Positions 55,803 to 63,992 of a stretch of 64,000 nucleotides of DNA are shown here, one piece after another (position 1 is the first letter of the stretch; each line of letters begins with the position of its first letter). Source of the DNA: Ollibium composti (GTDB taxonomy: Bacteria; Pseudomonadota; Alphaproteobacteria; Rhizobiales; Rhizobiaceae); assembly GCF_004801285.1 (NCBI RefSeq), contig NZ_SSNY01000009.1, forward strand, positions 150,962 to 214,961, given 5' to 3'. A program made the position numbers and the translations under genes. The notes beneath the pieces are model-generated. The model worked only from the letters and a program-made list of their open reading frames with translations, was not told the DNA's origin and did no database searches.

Positions 55803-56432
55803 ATGGCCGACCTTTTCTCGCTCTCCGCCACAGATCTTGCCGCGCTCCTGTGCAGCCGCGTCTGCCACGACATCATCTCTCCGGTGGGAGCCATCAACAA
55901 CGGCCTTGAGCTGCTTGACGAGGGGGGCGCCGACGAAGACGCCATGAACCTCATCCGCCAGAGCGCGCGCAACGCCTCGGCCCGCCTGCAGTTCGCCCGC
56001 ATCGCCTTCGGCGCCGCCGGCTCCGCCGGCATGCAGATCGACACCGGCGATGCCGAAGCGGTGGCGACAGCCTTCCTGAAGAACGAGAAGCCCGAACTGA
56101 CCTGGACGGGCGCACGCGCGCTGCTGCCGAAGAACAAGGTCAAGCTGCTGCTCAACCTGATCCTGATCGCCAACGCCGCGATCCCGCGCGGCGGCAAGAT
56201 CACTGTTGCGCTCGAAGACCTCGACACCCAGCCGCGCTTCACCTTCACGGCCAGCGGCCCGATGCTGCGCGTGCCGCCGAAATTCCTCGAGCTCCATTCC
56301 GGCAACCGCCCGGAGGAGCCGATCGACGCCCATTCGGTGCAGCCCTATTACACCCTGCTGCTGGCGCGCGAAGCCGCCATGGAAATCACCATCCACGCCA
56401 CCTCCGACGAGATCGTCCTGACCGCCGCCTGA
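55803..56432 (+). CDS. chpT: Histidine phosphotransferase ChpT
   Basis: A 209-residue phosphotransferase that passes phosphate from the hybrid kinase CckA to CtrA and CpdR. The phospho-acceptor His22 is in CSRVCHDIISPVGAINNGLE. The rest is a degenerate kinase-like fold (KVKLLLNLILIANAAIPRGG, PYYTLLLAREAAMEI) lacking ATP-binding boxes, as expected. The ATG at 55803 with AAGGA upstream is preferred to 55785. Location 0.7 kb from ctrA supports the call. Confidence 0.94.
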   Translation: MADLFSLSATDLAALLCSRVCHDIISPVGAINNGLELLDEGGADEDAMNLIRQSARNASARLQFARIAFGAAGSAGMQIDTGDAEAVATAFLKNEKPELTWTGARALLPKNKVKLLLNLILIANAAIPRGGKITVALEDLDTQPRFTFTASGPMLRVPPKFLELHSGNRPEEPIDAHSVQPYYTLLLAREAAMEITIHATSDEIVLTAA

Positions 56433-56483
56433 TCCGACGGCCTCGGATAGCGTCCCTCCGTCCCTTCACCTCCCGGTTGCATC

Positions 56484-56541
56484 GACCGCCCTTGCCGGCG
56501 GTCTTTGCAAAAATTTTACCCAAAGCCTTTTCGGCTTTTTT
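56484..56541 (+). terminator. Two tandem terminators after chpT
   Basis: GACCGCC (56484-56490) pairs with GGCGGTC (56497-56503) followed by TTT. AAAGCC (56522-56527) pairs with GGCTTT (56533-56538) followed by TTT. Both are before the receiver gene at 56639. Confidence 0.75.
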
Positions 56542-56574
56542 ACCGGGGTCCGCCTATCCTGTGCGGAGGACAAG

Positions 56575-56619
56575 GCATCGCGCCGGAAAGTGGAGGCCGG
56601 TTTTCGGTAAAAGCGATGC
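56575..56619. repeat. Palindromic repeat of the CCGGTTTTCGG family
   Basis: GCATCGC (56575-56581) pairs with GCGATGC (56613-56619). The core CCGGTTTTCGG (56597-56607) preceded by AAAGTGGAGG matches the copy at 9844-9886. It sits in the leader of the receiver gene, 20 bases before its ATG. Confidence 0.82.
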
Positions 56620-56638
56620 GGTCAAGAGGGGTCCGCAC

Positions 56639-57007
56639 ATGAAACGTTGCATGTTCGTCGACGCGTCGAGCGTCATCCGCAAGGTCGCCAAGCGCATTCT
56701 CGGCGGACCCGACCTGATCGTGGTCGAGGCCGAAAGCGGCGCCAGCGCGCTCGATATGTGCGCGGCCGAGATGCCCGATGTCATCGTCGTCGATGGCACC
56801 CTCCCCGACATGCAGACCGCCGCCTTCATCCGTTCGGTACGGTCGATCGAAACCCCGGTGGTGCCGCAGATCCTGATTTCCCTGGTCGAAATGGATGTCG
56901 GCGCCATCATGCGCGCCAAGCGCGCCGGCGCCCAAGGTTATATGCTGAAGCCCTTCAACCGGGCGCAGTTGCTGGAGCGGTTCCGCTCGCTCGACGTGGC
57001 GGCTTGA
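56639..57007 (+). CDS. Single-domain receiver protein
   Basis: A 122-residue CheY-like protein with no output domain. Phospho-acceptor Asp is in VIVVDGTLPDM (about residue 52), the Thr/Ser switch is in ILISLVEMD and the Lys in YMLKPFNRAQ. The N-terminal acidic pair is reduced to a single Asp (MFVDASS), which would weaken magnesium binding. Its place between chpT and ctrA invites comparison with CpdR or DivK, but the sequence does not decide. The start lies just after a palindromic repeat. Confidence 0.85.
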   Translation: MKRCMFVDASSVIRKVAKRILGGPDLIVVEAESGASALDMCAAEMPDVIVVDGTLPDMQTAAFIRSVRSIETPVVPQILISLVEMDVGAIMRAKRAGAQGYMLKPFNRAQLLERFRSLDVAA

Positions 57008-57028
57008 AGCGGACAGCGAAAAAGCAGC

Positions 57029-57056
57029 AAGGCCGCTGACGATCGTCAACGGCCTT
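57029..57056. terminator. Bidirectional terminator between receiver gene and ctrA
   Basis: AAGGCCG (57029-57035) pairs with CGGCCTT (57050-57056) and the inner GACGATCGTC is itself a palindrome, giving a nearly perfect 28-base hairpin. Plus side is followed by GAAAAGATTT; minus side by GCTGCTTTTTC. It separates two convergent genes. Confidence 0.8.
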
Positions 57057-57106
57057 GAAAAGATTTGGCGAGCTCAATTGGCCGCTCGCCATTGCCTGTT
57101 CGGTTG

Positions 57107-57802
57107 TCAGGCGCTTTCGCGGATGTCTTCCGGCTCGCGCAGCACATAGCCGCGGCCCCACACCGTCTCGATGTAGTTCTGCCCGCCCGAAGCCGCGTCA
57201 AGCTTCTTGCGCAACTTGCAGATGAAGACGTCGATGATCTTCAGCTCCGGCTCGTCCATGCCGCCATAGAGATGATTGAGGAACATCTCCTTGGTCAGCG
57301 TAGTGCCCTTGCGCAGCGAGAGCAGCTCCAGCATCTGGTATTCCTTGCCGGTCAGGTGCACCCGCTGTCCGCTGACCTCGACGGTCTTGGCATCCAGGTT
57401 GACGATCAGTTCGCCGGTGGCGATGACCGACTGGGCGTGGCCCTTCGAACGGCGCACGATGGCATGGATGCGGGCGACCAGCTCGTCCTTGTGGAAAGGC
57501 TTGGTCATGTAGTCGTCGGCGCCGAAGCCGAGGCCGCGCACCTTGTCCTCGATGCCGGCCATGCCCGAAAGGATCAGGATCGGCGTCTTGACCTTCGAGA
57601 GCCTGAGCGTGCGCAGCACCTCGTAGCCCGACATGTCGGGCAGGTTCAGGTCGAGCAGGATGATGTCGTAGTCGTAGAGTTTTCCGAGATCCACGCCCTC
57701 CTCGCCGAGATCCGTCGTATAGACGTTGAAACTCTCGGATTTCAGCATCAGTTCGATGCTCTGTGCGGTTGCACTGTCGTCTTCTATCAGCAGAACACGC
57801 AT
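57107..57802 (-). CDS. ctrA: Cell-cycle master regulator CtrA
   Basis: A 231-residue OmpR-family regulator controlling division, DNA methylation and motility genes. The receiver begins [20 protein letters not shown]; phospho-acceptor D51 is in [20 protein letters not shown] and the Lys in TKPFHKDEL. The DNA-binding domain has [20 protein letters not shown] and [20 protein letters not shown], diagnostic for CtrA. The ATG at 57802 follows AAAGGGGA. The C-terminus ends ESA, a weak proteolysis tag compared with the Ala-Ala of Caulobacter. The upstream region carries CtrA half-sites and many GANTC sites. Confidence 0.97.
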   Translation of the reverse strand: MRVLLIEDDSATAQSIELMLKSESFNVYTTDLGEEGVDLGKLYDYDIILLDLNLPDMSGYEVLRTLRLSKVKTPILILSGMAGIEDKVRGLGFGADDYMTKPFHKDELVARIHAIVRRSKGHAQSVIATGELIVNLDAKTVEVSGQRVHLTGKEYQMLELLSLRKGTTLTKEMFLNHLYGGMDEPELKIIDVFICKLRKKLDAASGGQNYIETVWGRGYVLREPEDIRESA

Positions 57803-57886
57803 GTCATTCCCCTTTCTGCTGCCGAACCCACGTCGCGCCCCATCCGGGACCGGAGCAGTGATTGCCTGAACCGAAGCTGCCACTCA

Positions 57887-58032
57887 ATGGTTAACAAAAC
57901 ATGATTCCCTATGCGAAGCGATATCAGATTTTTTAACCATCTTCTACACTCACTTGAATCCAAAGCTGAATCACCGGGGTCCACGACCGATTCGACGCAT
58001 TAAGAAACGCGCCTAAGTGATTCAACTGACTC
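57887..58032. promoter_or_regulatory. ctrA promoter region with CtrA half-sites and six GANTC sites
   Basis: ATGGTTAA (57887-57894) and TTAACCAT (57933-57940) are inverted CtrA half-sites 85 and 131 bases upstream of ctrA. GANTC sites (CcrM targets) lie at 57903, 57956, 57968, 57989, 58019 and 58028, six in 130 bases. The rest of the 447-base gap to fliJ (57803-58249) holds no gene; another GANTC is at 58245. Confidence 0.75.
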
Positions 58033-58249
58033 GCTCAATCCCCTCGTCCAGCGGCCGAAATTTTTACCGGCCCTTAAGTCCTGACCCGTATGATTAACAA
58101 TGCCCGTAAACGAAAGGTTACCGGCAGCGAAGAACTTTAGGATTTCGTTTCCCATAGCGAGGGGAAGCTTGGGGAACACCGGTGCGGCTGCAGCTTGCCA
58201 AGCCAGGGGACGTTATGTGCGAGGTATGCGTGCACAGGAGTATCGAGTC

Positions 58250-58627
58250 ATGAAGTCACGGGAAAACCTCGTTCGTCTGAAGACGTTTCAGGTGAACGAG
58301 AAGCGGCGTCAGCTCCTGCAGCTGGACATGATGATCGCCGAATTCGAGCGGATGGCCACCGAACTGGACCTGCAGATAACGGCCGAGGAAAAGAAGGCCG
58401 GCATCACCGACATCAATCATTTCGCCTATCCAACGTTCGCCAAGGCGGCGCGCCTGCGCCGCGACAACCTGCGGGATTCGCAATCCGATCTCGCCCAGCA
58501 GCGCAGCAATGCCGAATCATTACTCGCCGAAGCTGAAGCGGAGCTGTCCAAGGCCGAGATGCTGGAATCGCGCGACTCCAAGGTCCGCGACATGGACACG
58601 GGCGGCCGCAGCGCCATGATCGGCTGA
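58250..58627 (+). CDS. fliJ: FliJ-like flagellar export protein
   Basis: A 125-residue helical protein: LVRLKTFQVNEKRRQLLQLD, MIAEFERMATELDLQI, ARLRRDNLRDSQSDLAQQR. It has the two-helix coiled-coil form of FliJ, a chaperone-like part of the flagellar export ATPase complex. In Rhizobiales fliJ often neighbours ctrA. Start ATG at 58250 with GGAG nine bases upstream; an in-frame ATG 24 bases earlier is less likely. fliI is not in the window next to it. The family call is moderate since coiled coils are poorly diagnostic. Confidence 0.75.
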   Translation: MKSRENLVRLKTFQVNEKRRQLLQLDMMIAEFERMATELDLQITAEEKKAGITDINHFAYPTFAKAARLRRDNLRDSQSDLAQQRSNAESLLAEAEAELSKAEMLESRDSKVRDMDTGGRSAMIG

Positions 58628-58675
58628 TCGCGGCGACTACGCCGCGCTTCGCAAGACCGATACCGAGCGATACGC

Positions 58676-58704
58676 AAAGGGCGCGGCCAGGCCGCGCCCT
58701 TTTT
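58676..58704 (+). terminator. Strong rho-independent terminator after fliJ
   Basis: AAAGGGCGCGGCC (58676-58688) pairs with GGCCGCGCCCTTT (58690-58702), followed by further T residues. Thirteen perfect pairs. The rest of the 272-base gap before sciP (58705-58899) shows no convincing gene. Confidence 0.9.
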
Positions 58705-58899
58705 CATTTCGTCGAAAGCAGGTCTCCCGCCCGCACGGCGCCGTGCGGCAATCTCCGGTCACATACCGGATCCGCCACCCCGTCGATCGCCAAGAGCAGC
58801 GCCCAGCGCGGCAGGCAGCGGCCGACGGGTTCATGCGCGGTGATGGGATTGCCGACAGTCCAGGGATGCGACAACCGCACCCCTGTCATCGAAGCCGGA

Positions 58900-59175
58900 T
58901 CAGTGGCGATATTGCTGGATACGCGTGGTGCGCAGACCGGCCAGGCCATATTCGTCGATGGAGGCCTGCCAGGAAAGGAATTCCTCGGTCGTCAGCTTAT
59001 AACGCTGGCACGCCTCGTCGAGGCTGAGCAGGCCGCCGCGCACGGCGGCCACCACTTCGGCCTTGCGCCGTATGACCCACCTTCGCGTATTGGTGGGAGG
59101 CAGATCGGCAATCGTAAGAGGGCTGCCGTCAGGCCCGATAACATATTTGACTCGCGGTCTAACCAGATCGGTCAT
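58900..59175 (-). CDS. sciP: SciP, CtrA-inhibitory DNA-binding protein (DUF1153)
   Basis: A 91-residue protein. It has the DUF1153 pattern KYVIGPDGSPLTIADLPP, NTRRWVIRRKAEVVAAVRGG, LSLDEACQRYKLTTEEFLSW, with a helix-turn-helix in the last of these. In Caulobacter SciP binds CtrA at promoters and blocks transcription of CtrA targets. Only fliJ separates it from ctrA. A CtrA-like box lies 56 bases upstream of the ATG at 59175. Confidence 0.95.
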   Translation of the reverse strand: MTDLVRPRVKYVIGPDGSPLTIADLPPTNTRRWVIRRKAEVVAAVRGGLLSLDEACQRYKLTTEEFLSWQASIDEYGLAGLRTTRIQQYRH

Positions 59176-59230
59176 CGTACTCTCTACTGAAACTCGCGGA
59201 CCTAATCACCGCCACGTTACCGCCGCAGCT

Positions 59231-59245
59231 TTAAAAATTGCCTAA
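59231..59245. promoter_or_regulatory. CtrA-like box upstream of sciP
   Basis: TTAA (59231-59234), seven bases, CTAA (59242-59245): one mismatch from the CtrA consensus TTAA-N7-TTAA. It lies 56 bases upstream of the sciP start. No GANTC site is seen in the 59176-59462 gap. Confidence 0.5.
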
Positions 59246-59462
59246 GCGTTCCCTAATCGATAGGTAAGGTTCGTGAACGTCACGTTAGGAATGGTTTCCG
59301 CATTTGAGACAAATGCCCGGCACCGCCGCTGCGGAGGCCATCCAGGCCGATCGGGAGCTTGCAAGCTGGCGCGACCGGAAAGCTTGACCTATATTGTCCG
59401 CATTAGCCGGGCTGGCACCATTGCCCGGCACAAGCGGTATCGCTGAGCCGACTTCGGAATGC

Positions 59463-60659
59463 ATGACCATGAACAGCCTTGACCTGCCCGGCCTCCCGAA
59501 GGACACGCGCGTCGTCGTCGCCATGTCGGGGGGCGTCGATTCCTCAGTCGTAGCGGGACTGCTGAAACGGGAAGGCTACGACGTCGTCGGCGTGACGCTG
59601 CAACTCTACGATCATGGCGCCGCCACCCACCGCGCCGGTTCCTGCTGCGCCGGCCAGGATATCGACGATGCCCGCCGCGTTTCCGAAACGCTGGGCATCC
59701 CCCACTACGTGCTCGACTACGAGGAGCGTTTCCGCAAGGCGGTCATCGATCCCTTCACCGAGAGCTACGTGGCCGGCGAGACGCCCATCCCCTGCGTGTC
59801 CTGCAACCAGACGGTCAAGTTCGCCGACCTTCTGGCCACCGCCCAGGAGCTCGGCGCCGACGCGCTGGCCACCGGCCACTATATCCGCAGCCGCGCCAAC
59901 GGCGCCCATCGCGCTCTCTATCGGCCGGTCGACGCCGACCGCGACCAGAGCTACTTCCTCTTCGCCACCACGCAGGCGCAGATCGACTATCTGCGCTTCC
60001 CCCTGGGCGGTCTGCCGAAACCGGCGGTTCGCGCCATTGCTGAAGAAATGGGGCTGGCCGTCGCCGCCAAGCACGATAGCCAGGACATCTGCTTCGTGCC
60101 GCAGGGCAAATATTCCGACATCATCGCCAAGCTGAAGCCAGCGGCCGCCAACCCGGGCGAGATCGTCCATATCGACGGGCGCGTGCTCGGCCGCCATGAG
60201 GGCATCCTGCGCTATACGATCGGCCAGCGGCGCGGCATCGGCATCGCCTCAGGCGAGCCGCTCTACGTCGTCCATCTCGACGCCGACCGGGCCCGCGTGA
60301 TCGTCGGCCCGCGCGAGGCGCTGGAAACGCACAAGATATACCTGCGCCAGATCAACTGGCTGGGCGACGGCCCGCTCTCCGAGATCGGCGAAGCGGGCAT
60401 GGAACTGTTCGCCAAGGTGCGCTCGACGCGCCCGCCGCGGCCCGCCACCCTTCACCATCGCAACGGCGCCACCTGGGTGGAACTGGCCGACGGCGAGTCC
60501 GGCGTCGCGCCCGGCCAGGCCTGCGTGCTCTATTCCGACGACGGCAACGACGCCCGCGTCTTCGGCGGCGGCTTCATCGAGCGCTCGGAACGCGGCGCAG
60601 AGGCCGAAGCCATGCTGTCCAGGCTAAAGGCCCGTCCAGCCCCGGAACCGGCTCAGTAG
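59463..60659 (+). CDS. mnmA: tRNA-specific 2-thiouridylase MnmA
   Basis: A 398-residue enzyme that thiolates U34 of Lys, Glu and Gln tRNAs. The PP-loop is [22 protein letters not shown], the first active Cys lies in [15 protein letters not shown] and the second in [14 protein letters not shown]. The C-terminal RNA-binding barrel is complete ([30 protein letters not shown]). Two ATGs lie six bases apart; I use 59463. It stands alone. Confidence 0.97.
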   Translation: MTMNSLDLPGLPKDTRVVVAMSGGVDSSVVAGLLKREGYDVVGVTLQLYDHGAATHRAGSCCAGQDIDDARRVSETLGIPHYVLDYEERFRKAVIDPFTESYVAGETPIPCVSCNQTVKFADLLATAQELGADALATGHYIRSRANGAHRALYRPVDADRDQSYFLFATTQAQIDYLRFPLGGLPKPAVRAIAEEMGLAVAAKHDSQDICFVPQGKYSDIIAKLKPAAANPGEIVHIDGRVLGRHEGILRYTIGQRRGIGIASGEPLYVVHLDADRARVIVGPREALETHKIYLRQINWLGDGPLSEIGEAGMELFAKVRSTRPPRPATLHHRNGATWVELADGESGVAPGQACVLYSDDGNDARVFGGGFIERSERGAEAEAMLSRLKARPAPEPAQ

Positions 60660-60688
60660 ACTGCCGTCATAGCCGCCAGATCAGGGAA

Positions 60689-61669
60689 TCAGGCGCTCTC
60701 GCTCTTGTCGCGGAACCTGTCGTGGGGGACGGTGCCGGCCGTCAGGATGCGAAGGACGCGGATCGCCTCCTCGCCATCGGTTGCCGGCTCCCGGCGCGTG
60801 CGGATGCACTCCAGGAAATGCTCCAGTTCGCGCGTCAGCGGCATGCCCTGCTCCACCGTGACATAGCTGGGCTCGTTGGCGGTGAACGCCCAATGGCCGC
60901 TGTCCTGCCAGACCGCATGGCGGTAGACGGCAAGCTTGCGTTCCCACGGCTCGACATCGTCGAACACCGCCATCGCCTTGGTGCCGACCACCGTAAGCCG
61001 CCGCTCGCGATAGGGGTTGAGCCGCGAGGTGAACAGATGGCCGCGCAGATTGTTCGGAAACACCATATGCAGGTGTGCGAAGTCGCTCAGGTGATCGAGC
61101 AGGGCGGCCCCCTCCCCGCGCACCTCGATCGGCTCGGTGCCGGTGATGGCGAGGATCATCGACAGGTCGTGCGGCGCAAGGTCCCACAGCGCGTCGTTCT
61201 CGGTATGGAATTTGCCGAGCCCCAGCCGATGCGAATGGATGTAGCGCACCTCGCCGAGCTCGCCGGCGTCGACCAGCGACTTCAGCTTCTCGAAAGCGGG
61301 ATGGAAGCGAAGCACATGCCCGACCATGAAGATGCGGCCGGCCGCCTTGGCGGCGGCGACCGCACGCTCGGCATCGGCCACCGTCAGCGCGACAGGCTTT
61401 TCGACCAGCACGTCCTTGCCGGCCTGCACCGCACGGGTCGCCATCTGGGCATGGAACTGCGGCGGCAGCGCCAGCACGATGGCGTCGACGTCGTCACGGG
61501 AAAACAGCGCCTCCGGCTCGATCGCCAGGCAATCCTGTTCGCTGGCAAAACCTTCGGCGCGCGCCTTGTTGAGATCGGACACCGCATGCAGCACGCCAAG
61601 CCCTTTCAGCGTGCGGATGTGGTTGGAGCCCCAATATCCGCACCCAAGAACTGCCAAACGCGGTTTCAT
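60689..61669 (-). CDS. Gfo/Idh/MocA family sugar oxidoreductase
   Basis: A 326-residue NAD(P)-dependent dehydrogenase. The Rossmann motif is LAVLGCGYWGSNHIRTLK, the catalytic Lys is in DVLVEKPVAL, and LRFHPAFEKLKSLVDAGELG and WDLAPHDLSMIL complete the pattern. It is closest in style to UDP-N-acetyl-glucuronate/2-amino-sugar 3-dehydrogenases (WlbA type), but no sugar-nucleotide genes are adjacent. The ATG at 61669 begins the fold. Confidence 0.88.
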   Translation of the reverse strand: MKPRLAVLGCGYWGSNHIRTLKGLGVLHAVSDLNKARAEGFASEQDCLAIEPEALFSRDDVDAIVLALPPQFHAQMATRAVQAGKDVLVEKPVALTVADAERAVAAAKAAGRIFMVGHVLRFHPAFEKLKSLVDAGELGEVRYIHSHRLGLGKFHTENDALWDLAPHDLSMILAITGTEPIEVRGEGAALLDHLSDFAHLHMVFPNNLRGHLFTSRLNPYRERRLTVVGTKAMAVFDDVEPWERKLAVYRHAVWQDSGHWAFTANEPSYVTVEQGMPLTRELEHFLECIRTRREPATDGEEAIRVLRILTAGTVPHDRFRDKSESA

Positions 61670-62000
61670 CAATCCGAGAACTCGAAAATTTCGTGGCTGA
61701 GACATAGCGGCGCACATGCGCGAACTCAACCCCGCCGGGCCAAGAAGCCGCAGCAAATCACGATGCGCGGCCGGATCGGCAAGGAGCGCCGCGCCTTCTG
61801 CCACCTTTGGCCGACGGAACCGACACGAAGACCAGGATGGAGGGCCGGGACGCGCCATTGCACTCAAGACAACCGTGCGTCCGCAACCCTCGCGCTATCC
61901 CTGAAAGACGCCGGTCAATCGGCTTGACACATCCGGCGGCTCAACCTTATATCCGCGCGACCTCGCCGAGACGCCAGACAGATCATGGCTTCGGCCCCGG
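61670..62000. other. Intergenic region before tRNA-Met
   Basis: 331 bases. Apart from the tRNA promoter at 61924 I see nothing in it. Short open frames on both strands here lack ribosome sites and family resemblance. Confidence 0.5.
61924..61952 (+). promoter_or_regulatory. Sigma-70 promoter for tRNA-Met
   Basis: TTGACA (61924-61929), 17-base spacer, TTATAT (61947-61952). The -35 element is a perfect consensus. The predicted start point near 61959 leaves about 42 bases before the tRNA. Confidence 0.75.
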
Positions 62001-62077
62001 GGCGGAGTAGCTCAGTTGGTTAGAGCAGAGGAATCATAATCCTTGTGTCGGGGGTTCGAATCCCTCCTCCGCTACCA
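62001..62077 (+). tRNA. tRNA-Met (CAT anticodon)
   Basis: 77 bases including the encoded CCA. Acceptor stem GGCGGAG/CTCCGCT (first pair G-U), D-loop CTCAGTTGGTTAGAG, anticodon CAT at 62035-62037 with loop ATCATAA, T-arm GGGGGTTCGAATCCCTC. The first pair is not mismatched, so this is not initiator tRNA-Met. Elongator Met is more likely than Ile2 from the overall sequence. Confidence 0.95.
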
Positions 62078-62220
62078 AAAATCTTTAATGATTTCAGATA
62101 GATAAGTCCGCACAGGCTGTCGCGACATAGCGCACGGATAGCGTTGGGTGTCATTTCGGGTAACACGAGCGTGCGCTTGAATGCGACGAGATGAAGCGAG
62201 TCGTTGGGTCAGCGTCGCTC
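62078..62220. other. Junction between tRNA-Met and low-GC island
   Basis: 143 bases with no gene. GC content drops at once after the tRNA. I could not find a repeat of the tRNA 3' end further on in the window; the other attachment site, if any, would be outside. Confidence 0.45.
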
Positions 62221-63261
62221 TCACTCCAAGCCAAACTCAGCCTTCAAGAAATCCACGGTGGCCTGATCGCGAAGTTTGCAGACGATGTTCTGGTTGGCGA
62301 ACGCGCCCTTGAACCATTTCCCGTTGTTTCGATCGAACGTCTTCTTCCAATCGATGCCCACGACATATTCGGCAAGCTCAGGATTGTCGGCGTTATGTCC
62401 GAGGTTCTGGCCCAATAGTGGCTGCTCAAGGAGCGGGCCGTCCGGCGTCTGGAAATCAACGGCTGGAGTCTTATCCGTCGAGACCACACCGTAGCCGATA
62501 TAGCCGTTCCCCTTGTCGAAGACGAAGACCTCGTCGCCGACACTGAGTTGGTCGAGGCGCTTGGAATAGAACTCGCCACCGCCCGCCGCGATAAACCCAT
62601 ACTTACGATAGTCGTCCCACGAGCGCTTTTCATTGAGTCCCGCATTCGCGAAGAAGTAGCCGGACCATGGCGGGCGAACCTTACGCTCAGAACGTTCCTC
62701 GACTTCTTCCTGATCGAGCAGGAAGTCCGTTGTCAGCCATTCCTGGCCGTTCGCCTCAAAGACGTTGAAGAACACCGTGTTGATAGCCACACCATGTTCC
62801 TCTGACAGGTATTCGACGATCCGCCGCGAAGCCGGGTCGAGTTCGCTCGCGACGATTAGCATAGAGTGGCTAGCGTTGAGTTGGTCGGGTATAGCCTCGC
62901 CAAAATGCTCCCGGTAAGCGGTAACGAGGCGCTTACTCAGGAACTTCTCGGCGCGCTCATAGATTTCAGGCGTCGTCAGCGTGCGCACCCATGAGGCGTA
63001 GTCGAGAACCTGCGCCACGATCTCACGTGGTGTCCGATCCTTTTTCAACTCGATTATGATCAACGCGCCTGTGGTATCCATCGCCAGAAGGTCGATGAAC
63101 TTGCCATGGTCGGTAGGCACCTGCCGGCCAATGATCAGCGCGTCCAAACCTAATAGACTCGGGTCTTCCGCGACCCAATCCTCAATGAGGCTTTCCTTGT
63201 TCAGCGGCTTGCGGGTTGCCGGCCGCAGCTTGTCCCCGACAATGCCATAGAGGGAAGTCAC
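62221..63261 (-). CDS. NucS/DUF91-like nuclease with C-terminal PUA/EVE-like domain
   Basis: A 346-residue protein from a GTG at 63261. The N-terminal half is a PD-(D/E)xK nuclease: D57 in KFIDLLAMD, E71-x-K73 in IIIELKKD and the QxxxY motif Q84-Y88 (QVLDYASW), as in RecB-like/NucS-type DUF91 proteins. The C-terminal part (SWDDYRKYGFIAAGGGEF, LSVGDEVFVFDKGNGYIGYG) resembles EVE/PUA-like modified-base readers. The start overlaps the stop of the HEPN-like gene by four bases (GTGA). GC is near 52%. A modification-dependent nuclease is the simplest reading, but unproven. Confidence 0.72.
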   Translation of the reverse strand: MTSLYGIVGDKLRPATRKPLNKESLIEDWVAEDPSLLGLDALIIGRQVPTDHGKFIDLLAMDTTGALIIIELKKDRTPREIVAQVLDYASWVRTLTTPEIYERAEKFLSKRLVTAYREHFGEAIPDQLNASHSMLIVASELDPASRRIVEYLSEEHGVAINTVFFNVFEANGQEWLTTDFLLDQEEVEERSERKVRPPWSGYFFANAGLNEKRSWDDYRKYGFIAAGGGEFYSKRLDQLSVGDEVFVFDKGNGYIGYGVVSTDKTPAVDFQTPDGPLLEQPLLGQNLGHNADNPELAEYVVGIDWKKTFDRNNGKWFKGAFANQNIVCKLRDQATVDFLKAEFGLE

Positions 63262-63992
63262 GCCGCCGCCTCCATATCGTCAGAAGGGTAAGCGTCGATT
63301 AGAGACTGATGCAGCGCCAGCATCTCGTCATGAAACGGCTCAGCAGCGAGCGCAGACATGTCGAACACGCGGCAATAGGCGATGTCAGCATTCGACATAT
63401 AGTTGGTGTGGACCAAATTGATGCGAACCTCGTCAGCCAGATCAGTATACTGTCGCAGCTCTGGGTCAGCACTCTCGCCGCTCAGGAACGCTCTATACAA
63501 CTCGGCAATTACCGGCTGCATATGCTCCTCAATGTTGCGAACTTCCTTCATCATGTCGGCTATCTCGGCGTCGATGGCAGCTTGGTCGTTAAAGAAGACC
63601 GTTCCGGTGGGGTGAGCAATCTTATTGCGACGCTTCACGAACTTGGCGAATTCACCAACCTGCTGGTTAGTGCAGCCGATCAACTTCAGAAAGCGGAAGA
63701 TTTGGCTTTCCTTCAGCCGGTCGTAGAACTTGAAGGGGCTCTCGCAGGCCATAAGGTCGCCCTCATCCTCGTTGCGGAAGCCAACCATCGCCATCGCGAA
63801 CTGATTCGGCCGCGCCAGCCTGATTTGCCAAATCGAGAAACTGACGAAGCTCATGTAGAGCAGGTGAAAGGCGAGGCTGTTGATTTCCGCTGAGAGCTGA
63901 CCCGGGATTGAGGGATTTTTCCATTGAGAAGTGACCCATGTTTGAACCCACCCCTGCTGGTTGATTGCAGGGGACTTTGGAGTGATAGACAT
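63258..63992 (-). CDS. HEPN-like protein, 5' end replaced by an insertion sequence
   Basis: The open frame codes for 244 residues, but roughly the first 37 come from the insertion-sequence end. The native part starts near LAFHLLYMSFVSFSIWQIRL. It is helical and carries KFVKRRNKIAHPTG, where R122-N-K-I-A-H127 fits the RX4-6H motif of HEPN RNases. No signal peptide. It is coupled to the NucS-like gene by a four-base overlap, as in toxin or defence pairs. As it stands the gene is probably disrupted; the true N-terminus is missing from the window. HEPN assignment is by motif only. Confidence 0.55.
   Translation of the reverse strand: MSITPKSPAINQQGWVQTWVTSQWKNPSIPGQLSAEINSLAFHLLYMSFVSFSIWQIRLARPNQFAMAMVGFRNEDEGDLMACESPFKFYDRLKESQIFRFLKLIGCTNQQVGEFAKFVKRRNKIAHPTGTVFFNDQAAIDAEIADMMKEVRNIEEHMQPVIAELYRAFLSGESADPELRQYTDLADEVRINLVHTNYMSNADIAYCRVFDMSALAAEPFHDEMLALHQSLIDAYPSDDMEAAA

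Noticed and set aside
58704..58949. 81-residue minus-strand open frame between fliJ and sciP
   Set aside because: No ribosome site, no recognisable family, and it overlaps the 3' end of sciP.
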